A stretch of DNA of 37,425 nt. Origin: an uncultured Pelagibacteraceae bacterium. GTDB taxonomy: Bacteria > Pseudomonadota > Alphaproteobacteria > Pelagibacterales > Pelagibacteraceae. The notes under the pieces were generated by a model, which searched no databases, had not been told where the DNA came from, and saw only the letters and a list, made by a program, of their open reading frames with translations. The translations under genes were made by a program, and so were the position numbers. Position 1 is the stretch's first letter, and the number at the start of each line of letters is the position of its first letter. Location: NCBI GenBank assembly GCA_902560805.1, contig CACENW010000007.1, positions 1 through 37,425 of the forward strand. The letters are read 5' to 3'. Shown here one piece after another: positions 1 to 8,038 of this stretch.

Positions 1-1011
1 TCTGAAAATTTTACTTTTAAAAAATTGGCAGATTTAAGTGACCCATGGGGATCATCTTTTATAAGTAACCAAGAGCTTATTATAACTGAAAAAACTGGAA
101 AAATAAAAATAGTAAATATTATTTCTCAGGAAGTTTATGAAGTTGAACATGACTTAAATTATTTTGTACACGGACAAGGAGGTTTATTAGATATTATTTA
201 CCAAGATAACCACTTATGGATTTCTTATTCAGAAAATAGAGGGGATTGGAAAACAAGTACTTCGATTGCAAAGGCTAAATTAAATAAAAAAAATTTGGAT
301 TTCGAAAATATATTTCAAGCTGAACCACCAATAGAATCTGGTTATCATTTTGGCTCAAGATTAGCTATAAAAGATAATTATCTTTTTGCATCTGCTGGAG
401 AAAGAGGTGGAGGCATGATTGCTCAAGATCCAACAAACCATCCTGGAAGTATTATCAGAATTCATTTAGATGGTAGTATTCCAAAAGATAACCCTAAGTT
501 TGAAGGAAAGTCAAATTGGCTACCAGAAATTTATCAAATTGGCGTTCGTAATCCTCAAGGTCTAACCTATTCCTCTTTTGATGGAAAAATTTATGCAAGC
601 AACCATGGTGCAAAAGGTGGTGATTGGTTTGGTGAGATTAAAAAGGGAGAAAATTATGGTTGGAAAATTTTAGGTTGGGGTGGAACAAATTATTCAGGCT
701 CAAAGATTGGACCTAAATGGAAACCGGGTTTTACCAAGGCAATCCAATACTGGGTGCCTTCAATAGCTGCAAGTGCAATAACTATTTATAAGGGAAAAGA
801 ATTTAATGAATGGAATGGCGAAGCACTCATTACTTCTTTAAAAGATAAATCCATGAGAAAATTAAACTTTCAAAATTCATCAAAGATTGAAGAAACAGTT
901 ATTTTCAAAGATAAAATTGGGAGAATAAGAGATATACAAGTTCACCCTGTTAATGGAAAAATATATTTTCTTGCAGGAAATAGCTTATGGTTAATGGAGA
1001 AAAAAAAATAA
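1..1011 (+). CDS. PQQ-dependent sugar dehydrogenase (partial, start off window)
   Basis: The reading frame is open from base 1, so the N-terminus, and any signal peptide, lies outside the window; about 336 codons are visible. The sequence fits the soluble PQQ glucose/sorbosone dehydrogenase family (YliI/Asd type), a six-bladed beta-propeller that oxidises aldose sugars in the periplasm and passes electrons to the respiratory chain. Family signatures visible are HFGSRL, then HPGSIIRIHLDGSIP, then GVRNPQGL, followed by the NHGAKGGDWFGEIKKGENYG block and the VPSIAASAITIY block near the C-terminus. These are the segments that carry the catalytic His, Arg and PQQ/Ca2+ contacts in the family. The downstream hydrolase gene starts one base after the stop, so the two are probably co-transcribed. 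The family is clear; the substrate is not readable from the sequence. Confidence 0.85.
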   Translation, partial: SENFTFKKLADLSDPWGSSFISNQELIITEKTGKIKIVNIISQEVYEVEHDLNYFVHGQGGLLDIIYQDNHLWISYSENRGDWKTSTSIAKAKLNKKNLDFENIFQAEPPIESGYHFGSRLAIKDNYLFASAGERGGGMIAQDPTNHPGSIIRIHLDGSIPKDNPKFEGKSNWLPEIYQIGVRNPQGLTYSSFDGKIYASNHGAKGGDWFGEIKKGENYGWKILGWGGTNYSGSKIGPKWKPGFTKAIQYWVPSIAASAITIYKGKEFNEWNGEALITSLKDKSMRKLNFQNSSKIEETVIFKDKIGRIRDIQVHPVNGKIYFLAGNSLWLMEKKK

Positions 1012-1012
1012 T

Positions 1013-1996
1013 ATGAAAGAAAGACCTTATCATCATTTGCCTGATGGTACTTTCAGGAATCCAAAAGGATCTCCAGTAATAATATCCAGGTCAGGAAAAT
1101 TTTCTTATAGAACTTTTAGTAAATTAAGAAAAAAAGTTGATTTATCTTATCCAAAAAAACATGTGATTGAAAAAGAAAAAGTATTAGCTGATTTAGAAAA
1201 ATATAAAGATAATGATTATATTGCTTGGATAGGTCACGCAACATATCTTATAAAGTTAGGTGAAACTACAATTATAACAGATCCTGTATTTTCAAAGAAC
1301 GCTGGACCACTAATCTTTGGTCCAAAAAGATTTACTAATCCTGCAATAAAATTAAACGAGATACCTAAAACGGATATATTTTTACTCACTCATAATCATT
1401 ACGATCATCAGGATATGTCAACAATTAGAAATTTTCCTTATAAGAGTGCAAAGGTATTAACGCCATTAAACCTAGGTAAATATTTTAAAGGATATAAAGA
1501 TGTAAATGAAATGGATTGGTATGATCAAATAATTATAAATGAGGATTTAAAAATTTCTTTACTTCCCGCAGTTCATTGGTCAAAAAGAAGTTTAACAGAC
1601 ACTAATAAAACTTTGTGGGGTAATTTTTTAATAGAACATAAAAATAAAAAAATTTTATTTGCATGTGATACCGGATATGGGGAAATCTACAGAGAACTGG
1701 GTGAAAAATATGGTCCTATAGATCTGACAATGATTAATATTGGGGCTTATAATTTCAAACCAATGTTTGATAAAACTATTTATCATACTACACCAGAAGA
1801 AGCCCTGAATGTTGCACAAGACCTAAAGAGTAAAAAAGTGTTAGGGATGCATTGGGGAACGTTTGTTTTGTCATTAGAACCGATTATGGAACCCCCAATT
1901 AGATTTAAAGATAGTGCTGAAAAATATGGTTTTAATAAAGAAGATGCAATTATTTTTAAAATTGGAGAAGTTAGTCCTCTAGATAAATTATTATAG
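1013..1996 (+). CDS. MBL-fold metal-dependent hydrolase (UlaG / NAPE-PLD-like)
   Basis: A 327-residue metallo-beta-lactamase-fold hydrolase. The metal-site motif THNHYDH (H127, H129, D131, H132) is intact, with further ligands plausible at H188, D219 and H280 (MHWGTF). The N-terminal PYHHLPDGTFRNP segment and the WIGHATYLI strand are typical of the branch that includes bacterial UlaG-like proteins and N-acylphosphatidylethanolamine phospholipase D homologues. Members hydrolyse phosphodiester or lactone bonds, and the physiological substrate here is unknown. No signal peptide or membrane segment is visible, so it is probably cytoplasmic. It follows the sugar dehydrogenase by one base and its 3' end overlaps the convergent transporter gene by 6 bp. 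A lactonase acting on the dehydrogenase product is an attractive but unproven idea. Confidence 0.85.
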   Translation: MKERPYHHLPDGTFRNPKGSPVIISRSGKFSYRTFSKLRKKVDLSYPKKHVIEKEKVLADLEKYKDNDYIAWIGHATYLIKLGETTIITDPVFSKNAGPLIFGPKRFTNPAIKLNEIPKTDIFLLTHNHYDHQDMSTIRNFPYKSAKVLTPLNLGKYFKGYKDVNEMDWYDQIIINEDLKISLLPAVHWSKRSLTDTNKTLWGNFLIEHKNKKILFACDTGYGEIYRELGEKYGPIDLTMINIGAYNFKPMFDKTIYHTTPEEALNVAQDLKSKKVLGMHWGTFVLSLEPIMEPPIRFKDSAEKYGFNKEDAIIFKIGEVSPLDKLL

Positions 1997-2917
1997 AGTT
2001 AAATACTTAATTGCAAAAAATATAGTCCCTATAGAAGCAATAGTAGAGACAAAAATTGCTTTAATTATATTTTCGGGACTTACATTATAAGCGGCACATA
2101 AAACTATAGAAGTAACTCCACAAGGCGCAACACTTACAAAGAAAGCACCTGGTATTTCAGCTGGCAATCCTGCATTAAAAAACACTAATCCAATTAACAA
2201 TAAAATTATTGGAGAAATAACTAATTTTAAAACTGAAATAGATACGGATAATTTGTTAATTACATTTTTAGTATAAAATGAAAGAGTTATGCCAATTGCA
2301 AACAATCCAACTGGAGAAACACATGCTGCAAGTTTAGACAAAGTGTATTCAATCGGTGTTTGATCAATATTAAAATTTAATAATAAAAATAATAGACCTA
2401 TAATTATTGAAAGTATAAATGGGTTTAAAAATAAATTTTTAATAAAATTAAATAAATTTACATTTTTTTTTGTAGATAATTCGAGAAAAAAAGCAATTAC
2501 AGATAATAAAATTATCCCATCCATTAATATGATACTTGCAACTTGTGTAATTACATTTTGTTGAAAATAAATTTCTGTTATTGGTAAGAGCAAAGTTACA
2601 TGGTTTGATAATGCAACTGTTAAAGCCCAAATAATTGACTCTGGGATTGATCTTTTAAAATATTTTGAAGTAATTAAGTAGGCGATAATTCCACATATCG
2701 ACTGCATAATTAAATAAGAGAAAATTTGTTTGAAATCTACTTGTCCAATTTCATTTTGTGCTATTAGCTTAATTATCAATGCTGGAACTGCAATATAGAA
2801 CAAGAAAAGATTTAAAATTTTAGCATGACTAAGGTCTAAGACCTTCAACTTACCAAAAACAAAACCTAAAAAAGTAATAAATATAAATGGAGTTAGTCCT
2901 AAAAAAATTGTGAACAT
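1991..2917 (-). CDS. AEC-family (auxin efflux carrier-like) transporter
   Basis: A 308-residue, almost entirely hydrophobic protein with about ten membrane helices, matching the AEC/membrane-transport family (MleP, MdcF and plant PIN relatives). Recognisable features are the N-terminal PFIFITFLGFVFGKL, a central break between two five-helix halves, and the C-terminal helix region with PAEIPGAFFVSVAPCGVTS, where the family has its conserved Pro/Gly crossover. Bacterial members move small organic anions such as malate, malonate or related carboxylates. It is the last gene of a tightly packed minus-strand run, 3 bp after the dioxygenase gene. That context suggests a transporter for the small acid handled by the two upstream enzymes, but this is inference from gene order. 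Confidence 0.85.
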   Translation of the reverse strand: MFTIFLGLTPFIFITFLGFVFGKLKVLDLSHAKILNLFLFYIAVPALIIKLIAQNEIGQVDFKQIFSYLIMQSICGIIAYLITSKYFKRSIPESIIWALTVALSNHVTLLLPITEIYFQQNVITQVASIILMDGIILLSVIAFFLELSTKKNVNLFNFIKNLFLNPFILSIIIGLLFLLLNFNIDQTPIEYTLSKLAACVSPVGLFAIGITLSFYTKNVINKLSVSISVLKLVISPIILLLIGLVFFNAGLPAEIPGAFFVSVAPCGVTSIVLCAAYNVSPENIIKAIFVSTIASIGTIFFAIKYLTL

Positions 2918-2920
2918 AAA

Positions 2921-3712
2921 TTATTTGATTGTTATTCTATGCATTATTCTATTTCCTTTGAAGGGTGTTGCTTGATGAAGCATAGATCTGTTATCCCATA
3001 TAGCCAATTGATTTTTTTCCCAAGGCAATGAAAATTGAAACTTCTTCTTAATTTGATGATTAAATAAAAATTTTTTGAACTTTTCTTGATTTTTTATCTT
3101 TGAACTAAAACCAACAAAATGTCCTGGACTGCAATAAATCGAATAATTTGTACTGATTTTCCTAATTATTTTATGTGAAGATTTAAGTTCTTTAATATTT
3201 TTTCCTTTTTCTTTTACTCTTTCTTTTGTTGTTACCGAAATCGGACCCTCAGAGGAATATTTACCTTTAATATTCTTAAATTTTCTTTTTATTGGATTTG
3301 GTAATTCTTTATAAGCAAGATATTGAGAACAAAATTCTGTATTAGCTTTTCCTTTTTTTGGCACAAGTTTAGAAAGCAACATTGTAAATCTTGGTGGCTT
3401 TTTTGTATAAATCGAATCTGTATGAAATTGTTCACCAAAACTTGGTCCTTTATCAGTTGATTTTCTTTGTACCACTGTAATTTGTGGAAATTTTTTATTT
3501 AAACCTTTTAGTCTTGGATAGTTGGCTAAATTTCCAAAATATTTTGCAAACTTAATGAAAAGTTTAGAAGTTAATCTTTGTTTCTTAAAATATAACATTC
3601 CATATTTATTGAGTGCTTTCTTAATTTTTAAAATATCTTTATTCTTAATATCTTTTAAATTTACAATTATTTCTGCTCCAATATTTTTTTTATTTGGAAT
3701 TATTTTTAACAT
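2921..3712 (-). CDS. TauD/TfdA-family Fe(II)/2-oxoglutarate dioxygenase
   Basis: A 263-residue member of the TauD/TfdA family, which couples oxidative decarboxylation of 2-oxoglutarate to hydroxylation of a substrate, often cleaving C-S, C-O or C-N bonds. The iron triad is visible as H97 and D99 (FHTDS) and distal H246 (MLHQATP). Two arginines, R255 and R259 in the NRIMHR segment, match the positions that bind 2-oxoglutarate and, in TauD itself, the substrate sulfonate. The length is typical. The 5' end overlaps the upstream hydrolase by 23 bp and the 3' end is 3 bp from the AEC transporter. The protein is lysine-rich and divergent, so the substrate (sulfonate, carboxylate, betaine or other) cannot be assigned. 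Confidence 0.88.
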   Translation of the reverse strand: MLKIIPNKKNIGAEIIVNLKDIKNKDILKIKKALNKYGMLYFKKQRLTSKLFIKFAKYFGNLANYPRLKGLNKKFPQITVVQRKSTDKGPSFGEQFHTDSIYTKKPPRFTMLLSKLVPKKGKANTEFCSQYLAYKELPNPIKRKFKNIKGKYSSEGPISVTTKERVKEKGKNIKELKSSHKIIRKISTNYSIYCSPGHFVGFSSKIKNQEKFKKFLFNHQIKKKFQFSLPWEKNQLAIWDNRSMLHQATPFKGNRIMHRITIK

Positions 3713-4577
3713 TTTTTAAAAAAAATTTTTTTAAGTGATTAATCGTTTGTTTAGGACTCTCCTCTGGAATGAAATGATCTGAATTAATTTCTGCTCCATA
3801 AACTTTTTTGTTTGTGTATTTTTGCCAAATTTTAACTGATTTAAATTGCGTTCCAACAACTCCCTTTTTACCCCACAAAACTTGTATAGGAATGTTTAAT
3901 TTTTTTTTTCTGTCTTTTTTGTCATGCTCTAAATCTATAGTAGCCGCAGCCCTATAATCCTCACAAGTTGCATGAATTCTTTTTTTTTGTTTAAAGGCTC
4001 TAAAATATTCATCTTCAACTTTTCCAATTGCACGTTTTGATGACCTGTTAAACCGACTATGTAACCATCTTTTAGGGTCTGCCATTATCATTTTCTCTGG
4101 TAAAGGTGCTGGCTGTATTAAATAAAACCAGTGAAAATATCCTTTTGCAAATTTCATATCAGTATACTCGTACATATCTAGGGTTGGACAAATATCTAAT
4201 ACACTTAATGCCATAATCTTATTTCTATAATCTCTTGCCATTCTATGTGCAACTCTCCCGCCTCTATCATGTCCAGCAACAAAAAATTTTTTAAAATTTA
4301 ATTTACTCATCAATTGAACCATATCTTTAGCCATTTCTCTTTTAGAATAATTTTTATGATTATTACCACCAGGTAAAACTAAACTATCTCCATATCCTCT
4401 AAGGTCAGCAACTATTACAGTAAAATATTTACTAAGCTCAGGGGCAGTTTTGTGCCACATCACATGTGTTTGGGGATATCCATGAAGTAATAATAAGGGA
4501 GGACCATTACCTTTAAATCTACAAAAAATTTTACCCTTGCTTACTTTAACAAATTTTTTTTTAAAACTATTAAACAT
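3690..4577 (-). CDS. Alpha/beta hydrolase, fluoroacetate/haloacetate dehalogenase-like
   Basis: A 295-residue alpha/beta-hydrolase. The oxyanion HGYPQT segment and the nucleophile elbow GHDRGGR place the nucleophile at D104, an Asp rather than Ser. R105 and R108 match the two arginines that hold the substrate carboxylate in fluoroacetate dehalogenase. The other signatures of that enzyme are also present: the triad acid D128 (LDICPT), the halide-pocket pair H149-W150 (FHWFYL), Y208 in EDYRAA and the catalytic H268 (SDHF). On family knowledge this predicts hydrolysis of a 2-halo-acid to a 2-hydroxy acid in the cytoplasm. A few alpha/beta-hydrolases of this type act as epoxide hydrolases instead, but the R-x-x-R pair favours a carboxylate substrate. 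It overlaps the dioxygenase gene by 23 bp. Confidence 0.85.
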   Translation of the reverse strand: MFNSFKKKFVKVSKGKIFCRFKGNGPPLLLLHGYPQTHVMWHKTAPELSKYFTVIVADLRGYGDSLVLPGGNNHKNYSKREMAKDMVQLMSKLNFKKFFVAGHDRGGRVAHRMARDYRNKIMALSVLDICPTLDMYEYTDMKFAKGYFHWFYLIQPAPLPEKMIMADPKRWLHSRFNRSSKRAIGKVEDEYFRAFKQKKRIHATCEDYRAAATIDLEHDKKDRKKKLNIPIQVLWGKKGVVGTQFKSVKIWQKYTNKKVYGAEINSDHFIPEESPKQTINHLKKFFLKNVKNNSK

Positions 4578-4588
4578 GATTAAACTAT

Positions 4589-4864
4589 TTAATTATTTAA
4601 TAGTTTATTTTTCGCCTTTTCAAATTCCTCTTGAGAAATAATTCCTTTTTCTTTTAGATCATTTAATTTACTGAGTTCATCACTTAAATTGCTAGTTTGT
4701 TCGTAAGCAGCCTCGCTTATCTCATCGGTCTCACTTTCGGATTGCTCCTTTTCAGCTCTATTAGCTTCCTTAGATTTAAAACCATTCATTATCGCCATTC
4801 CACCTAAGTATAAAACATAGGCCATAATAGGAATAACTAATCCAAAAAAAATTATTTTTTCCAT
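4589..4864 (-). CDS. Small membrane protein with C-terminal SHOCT domain
   Basis: A 91-residue protein. Residues about 4-26 form one hydrophobic helix (an N-terminal anchor), followed by a charged, Glu/Ser-rich linker (about 30-60). The C-terminus, residues 61-90, is a typical SHOCT motif: LSKLNDLKEKGIISQEEFE followed by AKNKLL. SHOCT is a short helical oligomerisation module found at the ends of many otherwise unrelated bacterial proteins, so it does not give a function. The gene lies 3 bp after the 67-residue membrane protein gene and 11 bp before the dehalogenase-like gene, in the same direction. Confidence 0.75.
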   Translation of the reverse strand: MEKIIFFGLVIPIMAYVLYLGGMAIMNGFKSKEANRAEKEQSESETDEISEAAYEQTSNLSDELSKLNDLKEKGIISQEEFEKAKNKLLNN

Positions 4865-4867
4865 AAT

Positions 4868-5071
4868 TTAATCTTCATCTTCTTCACGCCAGTTTTTTTC
4901 ATACATCAAATATGCTGCATAAATTACTGAAACTGTACCTACAATCATACCATAGTCAAAACCGGTTTGCTTGTCATGTAAATACCAACCAAGTTGTGTG
5001 GCACCAATTGGTGGGACGGTAAGCAGGAGAAATATTATACCAAATCTGTAAGGACGTTTAGGCTTTTTCAT
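4868..5071 (-). CDS. Small two-helix membrane protein, unknown function
   Basis: A 67-residue protein that I do not recognise. It has a basic N-terminus (KKPKRPYR), two hydrophobic stretches at about residues 10-30 and 38-57, and an acidic tail ending in REEDED. That composition predicts a small inner-membrane protein with both ends probably cytoplasmic. It is 38 bp downstream of folD and 3 bp upstream of the SHOCT-domain gene. This position inside a compact operon, with an ATG start and membrane-like composition, supports a real gene despite its size. Confidence 0.6.
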   Translation of the reverse strand: MKKPKRPYRFGIIFLLLTVPPIGATQLGWYLHDKQTGFDYGMIVGTVSVIYAAYLMYEKNWREEDED

Positions 5072-5109
5072 CCCTCTAAACTAACAGATTAAAGCAAGTG
5101 ATTTAAATG

Positions 5110-5955
5110 CTAAATTTGCGATCTTTTGAAACAGTCTATTGTATTTTTAAGTAAACAAGCAATGGTCATTGGTCCTACACCGCCTGGTACTGGAGTCAAA
5201 GCTTTTGCATTTTTTGAAACATCTTCAAAATCAACATCTCCAACAATACCTTTGTCAGTTTTGTTAATACCTACATCAATTACTATTGCATCTTTTTTAA
5301 CCCAATCACCTTTTACAAGCTCAGGTATTCCAACTGCTGCAACAATTATATCAGCTTCTAAACATTCAGCTTTTAAATCTTTAGTTTTTGAATGAGTAAT
5401 TGTTACAGTACAATTTTCTTTCAAAAGTAATTGTGTCATTGGTTTTCCATTTAAATTTGATCTACCAACTACTACTGCTTTTTTTCCAGTTAAATTTGGT
5501 TCAATTTTTTTTATTAACAAATAACAGCCAAGAGGTGTGCAAGGAACCGAACTTTCATAACCTGATGATAGATTTCCAACATTCATTGGATGAAAACCAT
5601 CTACATCTTTAGAAGGATCAATTGCTTCAATAACTTTCTGCTTATCTATATGTTTTGGTAATGGTAATTGAACTAAAATTCCTGAAACTGTTTTATCTTT
5701 GTTTAATTCTTCAATTTTTTCTAAAACAGTTTTTTCTTCAACGCTATCTGGGTACTTAATTACATCTGATTTTAAACCTACTTCATTTGCTGATTTTTCT
5801 TTATTACGAACATAAATTTGACTTGGAGTAAGATCCCCAATTAATATTACAGTTAAACCAGGGACTTTATTATATTTGGATTTAAGCCCTGATACTTCTT
5901 GTTTTAATTCTTCTCTCAGTTCAGCTGCAGCTTTTTTTCCGTCAATTAAAATCAT
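5110..5955 (-). CDS. folD: Methylenetetrahydrofolate dehydrogenase / methenyl-THF cyclohydrolase
   Basis: Bifunctional FolD interconverts 5,10-methylene-, 5,10-methenyl- and 10-formyl-tetrahydrofolate with NADP+, feeding purine and fMet synthesis. The catalytic pattern Y48-x3-K52 (YVRNK), the VQLPLP motif (Q96), DVDGFHP, the PCTPLG block and the C-terminal TPVPGGVGPMT are all present. The frame remains open 15 codons further upstream, but I choose the ATG at 5955 because MILIDGKKAA is the normal FolD N-terminus. The longer version would also run into the upstream yggT gene. The resulting 281 residues is the usual length. It starts 8 bp after the yggT stop. Confidence 0.95.
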   Translation of the reverse strand: MILIDGKKAAAELREELKQEVSGLKSKYNKVPGLTVILIGDLTPSQIYVRNKEKSANEVGLKSDVIKYPDSVEEKTVLEKIEELNKDKTVSGILVQLPLPKHIDKQKVIEAIDPSKDVDGFHPMNVGNLSSGYESSVPCTPLGCYLLIKKIEPNLTGKKAVVVGRSNLNGKPMTQLLLKENCTVTITHSKTKDLKAECLEADIIVAAVGIPELVKGDWVKKDAIVIDVGINKTDKGIVGDVDFEDVSKNAKALTPVPGGVGPMTIACLLKNTIDCFKRSQI

Positions 5956-5963
5956 TTTACTTT

Positions 5964-6254
5964 CTAAAATATTATTGGTGCAATGTAGAGCTTCATACAC
6001 ATTTCAATAAACCAAATCAATAAAAGAAGAACGATTGGTGAGATATCTAGCGATCCTAAATTAGGCAAAAAACGTCTAATTTTATTAAGTATTGGCTCAG
6101 TTAATTTATATGTAAGCTCTAAAATTGAATAAACAAATCTGTTTTGAGTATTTAAAACATTAAAAGCTATCAACCAACTTATGATTACATTTGTTATGAC
6201 AACATAAGAATACAGTTTCAATATCTGTAAAACTAAATAAAAAATTGCTATCAT
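5964..6254 (-). CDS. YggT-family membrane protein
   Basis: A 96-residue YggT-family protein with two membrane helices (about residues 5-27 and 70-92). Between them is the amphipathic segment carrying the family signature LTEPILNKIRRFLP followed by LGSLDISPIVLLLL. YggT proteins are linked by family knowledge to cell-shape or envelope functions and osmotic tolerance, but the biochemical role is unknown. The gene overlaps the MscS gene by 4 bp (ATGA) upstream and folD follows 8 bp downstream. The pairing with a mechanosensitive channel fits a turgor or envelope theme, though this is only a contextual hint. Confidence 0.88.
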   Translation of the reverse strand: MIAIFYLVLQILKLYSYVVITNVIISWLIAFNVLNTQNRFVYSILELTYKLTEPILNKIRRFLPNLGSLDISPIVLLLLIWFIEMCMKLYIAPIIF

Positions 6255-7336
6255 TTTTTCTCAACATAAATTGACTGGCTTGGGAAGGCAAAAGAAGCAT
6301 TATTATTTTCTACAATCTGCTTAATTTGAATTGCCAATCTCTCCTTAACTTCCAGTGAATTACTCCAACTATTTGAGTCTGTAAAACATCTTACCAGCAA
6401 ATCTATTGAGCTATCAGAAAACTTCTCAATTCTAACTGCTACACCAGTTGATTGATTAAAATCTTTACTGTTATTAATATAACTTTCAATTTCCTCTCTT
6501 ATTTTTTTTAATTGATCAATTGTGGAGTCGTACTGCAAAGTAATTATCCATCTAATTCTCCAATTTGATGTTTCACTCACATTGACAACAGCATTTTCTG
6601 CAAATTGAAAATTAGGAATAATAGCAAGAGATTTGTCAAACTTTCTGATTGTTGTGGATCTAAAACCAATTTTTTCAACTGTACCTTCAATGATTCCATC
6701 AACTGCAATCCAGTCTCCAATCTTAAATCTTTTTTCAACTAATACTAAAATTCCAGAAATTAAATTTTTAAATAAATCTTGTGCTCCAAGTGCAACCGCA
6801 ACCCCAAACAAACCAAGACCGGCAATAATAGGACCTATCTTAATTCCCCATAATTCTAGTACCGCAGCTAATCCTAAAATAAATATTAAGATCTTAAGAG
6901 ATTTAATAATCCAACCAATAAGTTCTCTGGTTAAAAGTTTATCTAGCCCACTTAAGATATATGAAATAGGTTCAATAATTTGATGAATAACCCAAAATAT
7001 TAATATCGTAATTAACGTTCTATTAATTGTATCAACTACTTCTCTTCCCTCTGTTGAAAATGTCATATAATAACTTGCAATAAAGAAACCCAATACAATC
7101 GGTAAAAATCTAGCTGGACCAATTAATGACTGAACAAAAGTATCGTCTAATTTATTTGTTGTTCTTTTTGATATAATTTCTAATTTTTTTATAATTAGTT
7201 TACTAATTAGTCCTCTAAAGACTAAAAAAATTAAAAATATACCTATTCCAATTAAAATTTGAAAAATATCGACACCAAGTATTCCTGTACTCCAAACAGA
7301 TAAAAATATTTCAGAAAAATTATTTATTAATTCCAT
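6251..7336 (-). CDS. MscS-family small-conductance mechanosensitive channel
   Basis: A 361-residue MscS-type channel that opens under membrane tension to release solutes on hypo-osmotic shock. Hydrophobic helices are seen near residues 20-48, 72-92, 104-128 and 143-165. These are followed by the pore helix (about 168-195) with the Gly/Ala-rich pattern AGLGLFGVAVALGAQD. The beta domain follows, with FKIGDWI, IEGTVEKIGFRSTTIR and LAIIPN as in the family. The C-terminal alpha/beta domain runs to residue 361. Extra N-terminal helices make it longer than E. coli MscS and closer to the YnaI/YbdG-like group. It lies 2 bp downstream of hemD and overlaps yggT. Confidence 0.92.
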   Translation of the reverse strand: MELINNFSEIFLSVWSTGILGVDIFQILIGIGIFLIFLVFRGLISKLIIKKLEIISKRTTNKLDDTFVQSLIGPARFLPIVLGFFIASYYMTFSTEGREVVDTINRTLITILIFWVIHQIIEPISYILSGLDKLLTRELIGWIIKSLKILIFILGLAAVLELWGIKIGPIIAGLGLFGVAVALGAQDLFKNLISGILVLVEKRFKIGDWIAVDGIIEGTVEKIGFRSTTIRKFDKSLAIIPNFQFAENAVVNVSETSNWRIRWIITLQYDSTIDQLKKIREEIESYINNSKDFNQSTGVAVRIEKFSDSSIDLLVRCFTDSNSWSNSLEVKERLAIQIKQIVENNNASFAFPSQSIYVEKK

Positions 7337-7338
7337 AC

Positions 7339-8037
7339 CTAAATTTTATATAACAAAAACTCTTCTTCTCCAGGATTAAAAAGAAATATCTTTTTCCATT
7401 TAATTTCATTCAATATTGACGAGGTTTTTTCACCTATACACATCAAGTTTGTATTAATCCAAAGGTTTTCAGTTTGATAGATTTTTATAAAATTTAAGAA
7501 ACTGGAGGCACTGTTTTGAGAATAAATATAAACAATATCTGGCATATTCTTCTTTAATTCGTTAACAAAATTTTCATCAAATTTTTCAGTATGATTTATT
7601 TTATAATTTATAATTCTTTTAACTGCATAGCCTTCTTTTAATAATTGTTGATCTAAATCAGTTGATATGATCTCACCACTTACATAAAGGAGAGGAGTTT
7701 CTTTTAATTCATAATTTTGCAAGATTAGTTCTTTAAGGTTTGAAACATTTCCTTCTGCAGCAATTGTGTTTTGAAATCCCAAACTTCTAGCTTTTTTTTC
7801 TGTTGTACTACCAACGCAAAAACAAATTAGTTTTTTATTCAAATTTTTCACATTTAAATTTTTTACAGCATTGGAACTTGTGAAAATTACACCACCATAG
7901 TCAGCAAAGTTAATTTCATCATGATGAACTTTTTCAACATTTATTAATGGAAGGTGAGAAACTTTATGATCTAAAGATTGAAACTTTACTATCATTTCTG
8001 AACAATCTTCTAAAGGTCTAGTTAACAAAATATGCAT
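7339..8037 (-). CDS. hemD: Uroporphyrinogen-III synthase
   Basis: HemD closes and inverts ring D of hydroxymethylbilane to make uroporphyrinogen III for haem and related tetrapyrroles. The family is poorly conserved. Assignment here rests on the 232-residue length, the N-terminal ILLTRPLEDC segment, the GVIFTSSNAV motif, the central VYIYSQNSASSFLNF segment that mirrors it in the second domain, and above all its place one base downstream of hemC. The two-domain alternation of these Ser/Asn-rich loops is the usual HemD pattern. It is probably co-transcribed with hemC and the following mscS gene (2 bp gap). Confidence 0.9.
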   Translation of the reverse strand: MHILLTRPLEDCSEMIVKFQSLDHKVSHLPLINVEKVHHDEINFADYGGVIFTSSNAVKNLNVKNLNKKLICFCVGSTTEKKARSLGFQNTIAAEGNVSNLKELILQNYELKETPLLYVSGEIISTDLDQQLLKEGYAVKRIINYKINHTEKFDENFVNELKKNMPDIVYIYSQNSASSFLNFIKIYQTENLWINTNLMCIGEKTSSILNEIKWKKIFLFNPGEEEFLLYKI

Positions 8038-8038
8038 T

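Noticed and set aside
3522..3719. A hydrophobic open frame on the plus strand within the dioxygenase gene
   Set aside because: It is the antisense shadow of a lysine-rich coding region, with no start signal and full overlap with two supported genes.
5126..5612. Two open frames on the plus strand inside folD
   Set aside because: FolD motifs on the other strand are complete and the plus-strand frames show no recognisable protein pattern.
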